NCBI GenBank assembly: GCA_008477525.1
Contig: SPDT01000013.1
Location: 1,845,501-1,909,500, forward strand
Reading direction: 5' to 3'
From: Hypomyces perniciosus
Lineage: Eukaryota > Ascomycota > Sordariomycetes > Hypocreales > Hypocreaceae
Length of the DNA stretch: 64,000 nucleotides
The position numbers were made by a program, and so were the translations under genes. Shown here one piece after another: positions 25,150 through 36,427 of this stretch. Under the pieces are notes generated by a model that was not told the origin of the DNA, searched no databases, and was given only the letters and a program-made list of their open reading frames with translations. Within the stretch, counting starts at the first letter, position 1; the number at the start of each line of letters is the position of its first letter.

Positions 25150-28100
25150 GTTTATTCGTGTAAAAGGGTAGCTTGGTAATCTCGTTATACCTAAACCTTT
25201 TCTCCAGCTATATGAAAATATTCAGAATGTCTTTGCCATACACGATCCGCATCCCTGGCTAAAGAGCTTTGAGATAGCCAGTCAGCCTAAGAGCCTTTAA
25301 ACTTTGGACTTGAAAATCTTTCTGTTTTAATGTCCGACATGGCGTTATTGAGCATCTGGGTGGCTCTACAGGTGAGTGCGAATCGCCCGAGACATCTATA
25401 TTCTGCGTGCCGCGAAATAAAGCCAAATTGATCTTGATTTTGGTAACCCATCATGTATTCGGAGAGGAGTGATTGGACCGAGTCTCAACGGAGGGTGTGG
25501 TAAAGCCGTCCCTCACAACACCTCACTGTCCTAGATTCGTTAGATAGAGGCAAATTGATGTTTAACCGAAGCAGTCGCTCATCGTCAAGATCAGGGAAGG
25601 GTAGGATCTGCTGGCGAGGTTTCTCGGTAAACCAGTACTGAAACAGCCGTGTCTGTAAGCAAATGACTCTGGACACGTACAGAAGTATCATCTTCCATGA
25701 ATTCGACCCGATATGGGTTGTAGCCGTGGGTGATTGGAGTTGTAGCGTGGAAGGGCTGGCAGTTTAAAGGCAAGTCAAGATGTACTAGTATTCCGAAGTC
25801 GGAAGCACGGAGTAAACAGACTTAGATCACGATCCGAATGGATTGTCAAGCCTACCCTTGCTGCACGGTTACTCGTAAAGCCATTGCCATATCAGAATTA
25901 TCAAATGGAGCTTTATTCATATCACTAATACGAAGTAAATGACGGTATAATAGCCACTACTTAACTTGTGGTATAATACGTCCCGGATCGCATGACACGG
26001 CTTGATCCCCGTCTTATTACCCTAGTGCTAAAAAGGGAACTTGTGCGGCCCTATCGGCCAACACCGATAGATCCGAAGTACCGTACTCCGTACTTCGTAT
26101 TCCATTATCACTAGTGCGGAATGACAGTGTTGCCCCTGCTACCGTATCCACTCCGAGTTTGATACAATATCTTCAAGCAACCAATTGATATTAATACAGC
26201 TCCACACATCCATGTCAGCGTTTTAGTACATAGTAGTACGCCTAGATCAGAGTACAGTGTAAAGTCATGTTGACTAACAGTGTACCTACCTAATCCTAGT
26301 AATAGTAGGAGTATTTATTTTTACTGAGGTTGAAAGGAAACTAAATAGCTTGTAGGGATTCGGGAAAGAGGGCGGGGTAGGACCGGGATTTCATTGCTCT
26401 ATTGTGGCTTTAATGCAATATATGGCCTTGAGGTGGATGGTCTTGAGGTATGTGTTGTATTGAAGTTGAGATGTTGAATAAAGGGGTTGAAGTTGAAGGA
26501 AGCTCGATCACATCACATACACAGGATCATGTGCGCCTTGATGTGCATAAATACGAGTATAGTGGTTCCCTTATTGTACTCGTATATTAATTCCGCGAAC
26601 GGGCGCAAATGGCGCTAAAAAGTGCCGTGCCATTAATTACAGACTTAAAATAAGGTAGGATATCCGGATCGGGACATAATAAACATGAGCTTTGTGCCAT
26701 TGGTTTGTGTGAATTGGGTACTCCAATGACAGGGACCTATAGGCTTTCTTTTGTCTCCAAGGAGGATCTATCAGTGACACTAGCGTGAATGTAGATGCCA
26801 TACATATTAGTATTGATAAGACGCTTGGTCAAGTACCTGATTGCTTGGTGGATCATGGCCTTGTTTCACTTGTTCAGTCAACATATTAGGATATATGATT
26901 ATGGGTACTATATCAGGGGACGCAGACTTTTCGTAATTAGTCCTTGTTAAGATTATATGCTTCTAGGCTCCCAAATTGTGATTAGAGTGCTAGAGAAGAA
27001 ACTAAGTAATTGAGACCCCAGGCCGTGCAGCGCAATGAGCTATTTACTCATATATAGCAGCAAGGAGATGAAATTCTATCGGCTTCGCCTATATGAAAAA
27101 TGTAACACTGAGGTAAGAGGTGTGAAAAATGGCGTGCCAACCTTCACAACCTCGTACTCACAGGTTTACAAGTCTCCGGATCCTCCATGGAGTAATAATA
27201 CTCGGCGAGATGATCGCTATAGCCGCCTTGGGTCCACTTCAGCCCTTCTAGCTACAAGTGTTGCCTCCGAGGCCACAATCCAGTGGATCCAATGCCGGAT
27301 GACCTTCTCCTCGTATACAGTAACTCATGGATTCAGTGTAATAGTACCTAGTCATTATGGAACCTGCTTAGAAACTCATTTTTCCTTTTCAGTCCCGTTG
27401 ATTTTCAGAGTCCTCTTTGGACATTGAAGGTCCGTCCTTAGCCCATACGAGTATTTATCATATTACCAAAAAAAAAAAAAGAATAAGCAGTGTGTGGTGA
27501 TCTGTCAGCTTACAAGTTGAGCAAGCTGATACATGATGTGAATCGATGCAAACGGTGAGACCCCTGATACCATAATTTGTGATACTACGAGTACTATACT
27601 ATCCGAAGTACGGCCAGTGAGGGGAAGTTGTATAACTTTGTACTCCGTACTCGTGGAGCGAAAACATCCTAGTCATTGACATTCTAAATGCTCCAAGCGT
27701 CTATGGAGTTATACTACTTGGGCGCCTCCATGCCTACCAGAGGCCTATTATTAGGTCTTATGATCTCCTAGGAATACGTGTCTACCTTTTTTCTCTTCTT
27801 ACCGCGGGTTCAGTCTTTGTTATTATGTAGTATATTAAATCGAGGCCTCATGATCCCTATACTAAGTGACACATCAGAGCGCGAGGAGGATTACTAGCCC
27901 GGGCGCTCCTATCTGCGCGTTCGCCCGGGTTCAATGTTATCCTTCACACTAAAACTTTCCTGTCTGATCGCGCCACAGCCAAAAACTCTGCGGCATTGAA
28001 TACGCCATCCTTGAAGCTTATTGGCGGAAATGGCCATATATCTCACCGAGCCCAAGTTATTTAAGGTGGTAAGCAACACACGTATTCGGTTAGTACAACA

Positions 28101-28600
28101 TTATCACGCTGATCAGGGTCTTCCTTGCCTCTCGGGGCTTGTATCTGAAAGATACGTTATTTCCGTAATATACAGTTGACACTTCGTTGAGCTTGCAATA
28201 TAATCACCAGCCATTAAATTGTCACGCAGGTACAGAGCAGTACTTGCAAGTGCCTATCTACATACTTCCTATCGCCACACACTGGTAATACGCGACAAGC
28301 ACCGGGACCACAGAGGCTACTCCATACTCCAGTAATGGTAATAGTAGTGGTGGCACGACAATAGGGGAACTAACAATACCGAGTCACCATCTCCTAACCA
28401 TGTATGGAAAGCGTCAAGACATGCCGAAGCCTTGGCATCTAGGTATGGGCGGGTACATTATTTGATTTGGGCTTGACTCGTTGTATCCGATTGGATAGTA
28501 TACCCATAGAATAGGAAATCGCACTGACAGTACATCACTAGGAAGTGTGGGACGTTTCGTAATTATTATCTATAATTCCGGGCGATCGATACGTTCTCCA
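25150..28600. other. Island of normal composition with no convincing gene
   Basis: Balanced base use, unlike both flanks. Frames are short: a 130-codon frame at 27035-27427 and two overlapping minus frames at 25485-25773. None shows a recognisable domain, signal peptide or splice pattern. The two minus frames could be one frameshifted relic, because the C-terminal part (LDDERLLRLNINLPLSNES) looks protein-like. I see TACTCCGTA-type motifs near 26085 and 27640 and an A-run at 27468. Confidence 0.5.
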
Positions 28601-28619
28601 TAATGTATAGAGCAATGAG

Positions 28620-28626
28620 TATATAT
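28620..28626 (+). promoter_or_regulatory. Possible TATA box of the repeat-peptide gene
   Basis: TATATAT about 105 bp upstream of the ATG at 28732, followed by a CT-rich leader (CATCTCCCTCCTTCACA), the usual layout of a mould core promoter. The match is weak because such motifs are common. Confidence 0.4.
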
Positions 28627-28731
28627 CGTGGTCATCTCCCTCCTTCACATATCCAGTATCATCTCTCTGCATAGATTCACCAGCGTCAAACAAACTCGTT
28701 GCGTCAACTCTACTCGCAATTCCTCAACACT

Positions 28732-29025
28732 ATGCGTAGCATCGCTCTTATCGCCCTCATGGCTGCGGCCCAGGTTGTGGCCTTGCCGACTATCCTTACT
28801 GTGCGTACCATCACTTCATATAATGCATCGATGATCTGGCCTCATACTAATGTGAAGATAAAGCGTGAGGCAGAGGCTGAAGCTGGTCCGCCTGGTCGTG
28901 ACTGGAAGCGTGAGGCAGAAGCTGGTCCTCCTGGTCGCGACTGGAAGCGTGAGGCTGAAGCTGGTCCTCCTGGTCGCGACTGGAAGCGTGAGGCTGAAGC
29001 TGGTCCGCCTGGTCGTGACTGGTAA
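28732..29025 (+). CDS. Secreted Kex2-processed repeat peptide precursor (orphan, pheromone-like layout)
   Basis: 97 residues, single exon. Residues 1-18 form a signal peptide (MRSIALIALMAAAQVVALP). Residues 20-43 are a short propeptide with an N-glycosylation site (NAS, 31-33). From residue 44 there are four copies of KR-EAEA-GPPGRDW (the first has an extra EA), ending exactly at the last Trp before the stop. KR is the Kex2 cut site, and EA pairs are what Ste13-type dipeptidyl aminopeptidase removes in yeast alpha-factor, so the predicted product is GPPGRDW or EAEAGPPGRDW, released four times. It lacks the WC...CW core usual in Sordariomycete alpha-pheromones and the Tyr of ustiloxin-type RiPP cores. 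No RiPP tailoring gene is visible nearby. An in-frame TTG lies upstream at 28699, but the ATG places the signal peptide at the N-terminus. Function unknown. Confidence 0.82.
   Translation: MRSIALIALMAAAQVVALPTILTVRTITSYNASMIWPHTNVKIKREAEAEAGPPGRDWKREAEAGPPGRDWKREAEAGPPGRDWKREAEAGPPGRDW
28861..29022 (+). repeat. Four 39-bp coding repeats
   Basis: The unit encodes KREAEAGPPGRDW. Units differ only at third positions (CCG/CCT, CGT/CGC, GCA/GCT). Because 39 is divisible by 3, all other frames also look repetitive; those are shadows. Confidence 0.9.
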
Positions 29026-29877
29026 AGCGGTCTCTGGAGGAGATAACACTCTAGGCCCTGGTGGATAAGGTTTTATAAGGGAGAAAGATTCTAGTAGTGC
29101 TAAAGTAGATTCTTAAAATCAGAGTCCATGATCTAGTTTGTTTGCTTAAGTGATCGGCTACAGGTATAGATACCTTCTACTTATAATCTCGGCTAATCTC
29201 ATTTACCTTAATTGAATCGCTTTACAGTAATAAAGGGATATGTATATTCTTTTTCCTTGCCTATTCAATCCTATAAATTTAAGAGGCTTATTATTAACGT
29301 TTTAATTAATATTTCGTCGGGGGTAACTGACACACCTAGCGCACCTGCATTTCTTTATTAGCTTACCCGAGGAAAGTTGGCTGCTTATTAAAGCAGCTAC
29401 TGCATTAAGAAGGCAATAAAGTATAAACATATACAGATAGACCTACCCGTTGGTGGGTCCTCTGGAAACCAACTGTTAGACTTCGCCCAATAGTTGGCCA
29501 CGAAAGTCCTAATATACCACAAAAGTCCGATATACTTTTTTCCTACAGAGCTACAGCTAAAGTTCATATACATTTCTTTACGCAATAATTATTTCTATTT
29601 TATTACAGTATATTAAAATTTATTAAAAATCCTTAATTTATTTCTAGCTATTTATTTATTTAATTCTCAGCTTACCCGCTACTTAGCTATCTCTTTTATT
29701 ATCTTTTTATAGCGCTCCCTATTTAATAAAGGAAAAGGCAGCAGCATTAGCGATAAAGGCATCTCGATATAGTCGTTAAATTAACTAGCTAGTGGGAATA
29801 ATAGGATATTAATAATATCTTTATTCAGTAGTTATATAGGCTTTTATATCGGCTCTGATATCAGCTCTTATATTAGC

Positions 29878-30102
<225 letters not shown>

Positions 30103-31006
30103 AAGGGGCTAAGTCTAATATTAATAAAGCTGTAACTTCTATTACCTTAAAAGGCATCTGACATTTAGCTAAAAATAATAGGTTATTATATAGTATATTA
30201 AACCACTATTTTAGTATTAAAGGTTTATCTTATATTGATAATAAAAAGATCCTCTTTAGAGTTAAGCAGCTAAGTATATTCTTTGTTTCTAACTTTAAAA
30301 GGAATAAACTTTTAATCTTTTCCTATAACTTTAAGCTATTTTTTAAATAATATACTTTTCTTTATACTATTAATATTATTAAATTGATTTTCCCTTTACT
30401 ATACTTGAAGTTTATCTATTTTAATCTTAATATAACGCCAGGCCTTTTATAGCTATTATTTTTCTTATCTTTTTATATTCTCTATTTAAAAAGCAGTATC
30501 CTACTGGCAGATTTATTTAAAGTTAAAGGCAATAATAAACTAGCTAGCTAGTTATATAGTTTTACTGCATTTCCTTATACTAATAAAGTTCTTAATTTAC
30601 TATATTTAATTAATAATAAAATAGCTAATATATAATACTAAAGTAGCAGCTTCTATTACTATAAGGTTTACTTAATAAAAGCCTTTATAGGTTAATAAAC
30701 TTAGAATAGTATTATATTATTTATATATACGATGTAATATTTACTATTTAATAGAACTGACTAGCTTTTAAAAGTAGTAAACTATAAGCTAGATTTACAG
30801 CTTCCTGCTTTTTTTACTATATACTTAAAATTTATGATATAGTAGGTTTATAATTAAAAGGGAATATTCTAGTTTTCTTAAACCTTAATATAATATTATA
30901 TACAGTAAATCCCTTTTTATAAATAGCTTTAAAAGTATATATAAACTTAAAATAAAGGAAAGTAAAGTTACCTTTAAAAAGCAATTACTATAATACCTTT
31001 TAATAT

Positions 31007-31819
31007 AGAGTAATGTTATTAGAACAGACAAAAATTACTACTGGAACAGATAGTCCGTGCGCAGCTGCGAAATTCTCCCAGCAATTTCCCTCAACATATA
31101 AAACTTACTCTTTTATATAACACTCAATTACAGTATATCATATAGCATCTACAACTAGCTATTCTAACACCATTAACTTACTTTAAATAACAGGTCTTTA
31201 GCATATATTCTATCTATTTATGTACATTCCCTTAGCCAACTATTCTTCCAGCTGCGAGCTTTTAATCTTTAACTGTAAGGGGACCTGTTGTATACTGGGG
31301 TTAAGCCATTGTGTAGGTGGTCGTCCCCGGGGCCGACCTCTTGGCTGCACCTGTGACTGTTGTGATAATTCTTGTATAGCAGCCCTACTGCTGCTGCTGC
31401 TTCCTTGCCCTTGTGGCCGCCCTCGTGGCCTCCCTCGTTATGGCTGCTGTAATAATTGTTATATAGCAACAGAGCTGCTGCTATTATTGCTGCTATTATT
31501 GCTGCTATTATTGCTGCTATTATTGCTGCTGTTATTGCTGCTGTTATTGCTGCTGTTATTGCTGCTGTTATTGCTGCTGTTATTATTGTTACTATCAAGG
31601 GGTTAAAGTATAACCAGCACAGGGAGCTTTCTATTATTTAATAGTCGTGGTCTTCCGCGAAGATTTCGTACAATATCGGGGTCTCGAATATAAACAAGTG
31701 GTTCATTGATTGAAAGTGTTGTGGAAGATCGAGGAATTGAAAGCTAGGACGATTTCTATATGCGCGCACGGACTATCTGTTCCAGTAGCAATTTTTATCT
31801 GTTCCAATAGCATTACTCT
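31007..31819. mobile_element. MITE-like TIR element, copy 1
   Basis: About 813 bp with inverted ends of about 54 bp (left AGAGTAATGTTATTAGAACA..., right the reverse complement with few changes). Both flanks read TAATAT (31001-31006 and 31820-31825), a possible 6-bp target duplication, though chance is likelier in AT-rich DNA. Each TIR holds two GGAACAGATA boxes 22 bp apart, like transposase-binding iterons. No transposase frame. The interior is unusually GC-rich for this block and contains a 12-bp minisatellite. Confidence 0.75.
31476..31586 (+). repeat. 12-bp minisatellite, about nine units
   Basis: GCTGCTATTATT repeated about four times, then GCTGCTGTTATT about five times. It gives Leu runs, Ala-Ile runs or Ser-Asn runs depending on frame, so the low-complexity frames over it on both strands are not evidence for a gene. 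Confidence 0.9.
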
Positions 31820-32632
31820 TAATATATACTTTTTAATAATTAAAAAGTCTTAATATTAAAAGGCTAAAAATATCTATATTAAATAAAGTGGGGAAATAGT
31901 AATAATAATAGTAAAATTAATATAATATTTAATAGATTGAAGTAATATATAACCTATAAAGCTATTAATAATTAAAAGTTAATATATTTTCTCTTTATTA
32001 GTTAAATTAAAGACTTTAGGTTATTATAAATGCATTATTTAAATAATAATAACTTAAATTTATGCTTAAAAATAATTAATATAAATGCTGTATTTATTTT
32101 TATTTTAACACTTTAAAGGACTGATTTAATATTTTTTAATAATCTTTTTAAGGTTTTTAACGAAAAGTATTAAGTTTTTAATATTAGATATTTTAAAAGC
32201 TTTATAGGATTTCTTTATAGCTTTAATATAGGTTTTCTGTATTTTAGGATAATCTTATAATTATTTAAAATACTATATTTTTAATAAATTAAAGATATTA
32301 AAGCTTTATTATTACTAAAGTTAATTAACCATATTAATAATCTATACTTTAATAACAGGAAAACCACTTTATTAAAGTTAATAGATATATACAATAAAAG
32401 AATTATCTTTATTATTTATAAAAGCCTATAGCCAACTATTAATATAAAGAAAAAAGTCTAGCCAATTAAAAAAGACAATTACCCTTTATATACTTAATAT
32501 ACTAATATAGTATTAAATAGTAGTAGTATAAAAAGAAAAAGGTTTTCTAGTACTGCAATAAAAAGGTTATTTATAGTCTTATAAAATAGTTATCGCAGCT
32601 TTAAATACAGTACAGTTAATAGTTATTTTAAT

Positions 32633-32796
32633 ATAGGTAGGTTATAATAGTTAAGATAATATGTATTATTGTTTTAAGTATATATAAATTTATATATAAC
32701 TAGAATAAATATAGGTAGGTTATAATAGTCAAGATAATATGTATTATTGTTTTAAGTATATATAAATTTATATATAACTAGAATAAATATAGGTAG
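32633..32796 (+). repeat. 78-bp tandem duplication
   Basis: Units 32633-32710 and 32711-32788 differ by a single transition (AGTTAAG versus AGTCAAG), and the first 8 bp of a third unit follow. It lies just inside the right TIR of the TA-flanked element. The near identity contrasts with decay all around, so the duplication is recent; the unit is far below the size RIP needs. Confidence 0.9.
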
Positions 32797-32896
32797 CGGC
32801 TAAGTGTATTAGACTTTGATAGTGTATTAGGACTTTTATGGCTAACTGTTAGGCAAAGTCTAACAGTTGGTTTCCAGAGGACCCACTAACGGGTAG

Positions 32897-34371
32897 TTTA
32901 ACTCAGAATTAACCTTCTTTCCCCTTTTAATATATAACCCCACCTATAGCTTTATAGTTGCTGAGGTGTATAAAGGAAACTGTTAGTTGCTTTCGGCTGC
33001 TGGCATTATGATTAAATGATCCGCAGTATCTCTTAGTCTCTATATTACTTAATTGCCGCTTCGTGGTTCTGTCAGGAGCGCGGTTTCCGAGCTCGATACC
33101 GGTCATTATGTGCGTGTGTATATGTATGTATATGTGTATGTATGTTTGGGAGTGTCATTTCCCCCTCGACAAAATGGTAAGGTTTATAGGGCTGGATTAA
33201 GATTACCTAATTAACTAAGATATTAATTAAAAACTCCTTGTTTAAATACTATAAACCAGACTTTAATATACTGCAGCTTGAATAAGTAAAACTATTAAAC
33301 CTATACTTTTCGCTTAAAAGTCTTTTTATATAATCTTTAATTTAAATTTAAAGGGCAATAGTAAAATAATAACAGAAAAAGAAATATTTAAAAATATCAA
33401 AGTCTCTCCCTCCCTTTATAATTATAATATATTCTAATAAATCTTAAATTAAAGGAAATTTAAATTAGAGAATTGCTATTTATACAGGTCTAAATATTTA
33501 TTTATATAGGAAATACATTTTTAAACCTATTTCTTTACTGCTATACCCTGCCACTAAATTGTCATAATATTATATAAAAAAATATAAAGCAGCCTAAATA
33601 TTGTTTTAATAATCTATTTCAATTATAATATAAAAGCTCCCTATTTATTAAAACTTTAAATTGCTTAAATAATATATTTCTATAGTTATAAGTATATTAC
33701 AGCTTTTAATTAATCTATACTAAGCTTAGCTTAATTGCCTTTGCCTTAGTGGCGATATATGCTGTGGCCTTTGCGTATACTTTATTAGGTTGCCTGTAAC
33801 GCCTCGGGCAATGCCTGGGTTACTGGAATAACCTCTTTTATCTGTAAGGCTGTTATTAATTGTTGCGATAGTGTAATTGCTGCCCTATTATACCCTTGCA
33901 CTTGCCCGCAGTTTTATAATACCTGTGATGCTTATGATGCTCGTGATGCTTGTAATTTTCTGTATCTTAACTAAATTTTCTTTCAAAAAGCAAAATACCA
34001 ATTAATAATTAAAAAAAGGCAAACTTTACAGCTATAATAAAGCATTTAGAGCTTAAAGAACTACTTAATAAATATAATTATTAAAAAATCTAGGTTTAAA
34101 TTAAGAATGTTTTATTAAAAGGCAGTAATTATTTATAAAAGGTTAAGGTTTTCTAGTATATTTGCTTTTTCCGACTTAATAGTGTTGTTAGTATAGGTAA
34201 TAACTTTTGGTTTCGTCCTTTATAGAGACTGTTTTAAAAGCTATAAAATTAATAATAAAGTATATAAAAAAATCACTTAATTTAAAAAGCGTTTTTCTTT
34301 TAAATGATTTAATAATAATTAATAAATCATTTAATAACCCCCCCTGCCCCTTTAATAAAAATTATATATAT
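32897..34371. other. Mixed remnant DNA without recognised genes
   Basis: A patch of higher GC at about 32930-33180 contains a (TATG/TGTA)n purine-pyrimidine run and a CCCCCTCGAC segment. The rest is AT-rich. A GC-richer relic at 33740-33960 has GATGCT/CGTGATGCT repeats. Probably transposon debris; no family call possible. Confidence 0.4.
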
Positions 34372-34372
34372 A

Positions 34373-35106
34373 AATAATACTATTAAAACAAATAAAAATT
34401 GATACTGGAAAAAATAATCCATGCACGCATATAGAAATCGTCCTAGCTTTCAATTCCTCAATCTTCCACAAACAATAACTTAAGCAGCAATCACAGTAGC
34501 AATAACAGCAGCAGCTTTATTATTGCTACACAACAATTATAATAGCAGCTATAACGAGGGCGGCTATAAGGGCAAAGACGCAGCAGCAGCAGTAAAGCTG
34601 CTATACAAGAATTATAATAACAGTTACAGGTGCAGCTAAAAGGTCGGCCCTAGGGCCAACTACATTATATATCAGCTTAACCCCAGTATATAATAGGTCC
34701 CCTTACAGTTAGAGATTAAAAGCTTACAGCTAATATTACAGGGGCCTAGAATATCTAATTAATATTCTAAAGGCTATAGTAGATTGCAGATTATAAAAAC
34801 TTCTAGCTAATAAAGCTATATCTTTATTATAGCAGTAGCGGCAATAGTAGTAATATTTTAGATTAAAAAGATTAAAAAGATTATACTAGCTATATACCTA
34901 AAAGAATAATTAGTTTAAGGGAATATATATAAATAAATAAAATATATATTAAAAACCTATTATTTAAAGGAATTTAATAGTGTTAGAATTAAGTATTATA
35001 TAAAGATGTAAGTTATATATTAAGGGAAATTGCTGGGAGAGTTTCGCAGTTATATATAAACCATCTGTTCTAGTAGCAATTTCTATTTATTCCAATAGTA
35101 TTACTT
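34373..35106. mobile_element. MITE-like TIR element, copy 2 (inverted relative to copy 1)
   Basis: About 734 bp. The left end (AATAATACTATT...) and right end (AATAGTATTACT) are inverted, and the interior at 34440-34735 is the reverse complement of 31270-31740 in copy 1. It is more AT-shifted than copy 1 and has lost most of the minisatellite. Two copies in opposite orientation 2.5 kb apart. Confidence 0.75.
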
Positions 35107-35808
35107 ATATGTATACTTATAAAAGTTAATATAAAGTATTTTCCTTTATATAATTTATATGTTATAGGTGTTAAAATATAAGGATATTATAGGTAATAAA
35201 GAGGTTAATTAATTTATTAAATAAAGCGCTGCCCTCCCTATTATTTTATAATATTAAATAATAATTATATATATTAAAAGATAAATAACGGAAAGTACTA
35301 TTAACATATAGGAATAAAAGTAGCTTAACAGGACTTTAAACTACTATAAATAATAAAGATTTTAAGCCTTTAAATCCCTTTTAAAACTAAAACTCTTATA
35401 CTTTATTTTATATAGGTTATTAGCGGAAAGGTTAAAATATAGTAACTTTTAAAAATACTATAAGCACTTTAAATATAATATAAAACCTATCTGTAAATAC
35501 AGTAAATTAAAAGAATCAAGTTATTTTATAAAGTATAGAATAATTAAACCTTTTCTATTAAATATTCTATAAAGGGAGACCCCCTATTACGGCATTAACT
35601 ATAACGCAATACTAACGCTTTATTATATAAACTCTAGTTATATAACCAGGCCCTAATATATTCTTAACTATAGCTTTCTGTAAAGCCTTAAAGCTTTCTC
35701 GCTCTTTATAGTATAATAATAATATTTACTTTAACTTACCTATTTATACTATAATAGTTTATATTATCCTTTAATTTAGCTATATTATTATAAAGTATAT
35801 ATTTAATT

Positions 35809-36427
35809 GAGTAATGCTATTCATACAGATAAAAATTGCTATTTATATAGACAATCTATGCGCTACCTGCAACAATCTCCCTATAGCTCCTTGCATAGAG
35901 ATAGATATCACAGAACTAACAGTCATAAAAGTCGCAATAACTAGAACAGTCACGGCCAATACAGCAGTTACAAAGAGAGCAAGGGCGACCACTTATATGC
36001 CGACTAGACCCTAATATCCAGCAAGCCCCTTTACTATTTAAGATAAATGACTCTGCTGGCTTACAGCAGGCGCTACAGAGCTCTAGATCATCGTCTTAGA
36101 GTTTTAAGGGCCACGGAGGCTCGCAGGTTGCTAAAACATTACAACAATAAGCTATACCTCGGCTACAGCTTTCGCTTAAATTAAAGAGGGGATTAATACA
36201 ATTACCTATACTAGCTATAAAGCCGGGAGAATAGTCAGTCTTTATATAGAGTAGATAAAAAGGTTAATAAAGACCTATTACTTAAAGTAATAATCGAATA
36301 TACTATTATTGACTGTTATATAAAGGATTAAGTTATAGAGTATAAGGAGCTGTAGGGAGATTATTGCGGGTAGTGTATAGACTATCTGTATAAATAGCAA
36401 TTTCTATCTGTATAAATAGCATTACTT
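35809..36427. mobile_element. MITE-like TIR element, divergent relative
   Basis: About 619 bp with inverted ends of about 90 bp (left GAGTAATGCTATTCATACAG..., right its near complement). It has the same architecture as copies 1 and 2: GAGTAATGCTATT terminus, then two ATACAGATA-type boxes 22 bp apart. The box sequence differs (TATACAGATA instead of GGAACAGATA), so it is a sister subfamily. Confidence 0.7.

Noticed and set aside
28816..29068. Other repetitive frames over the peptide gene on both strands
   Set aside because: The 39-bp unit keeps all frames open; only the plus frame has a signal peptide, KR sites and synonymous-only variation.
31269..31641. Ala/Ile- and Leu-rich frames in the MITE
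   Set aside because: Caused by the 12-bp minisatellite.
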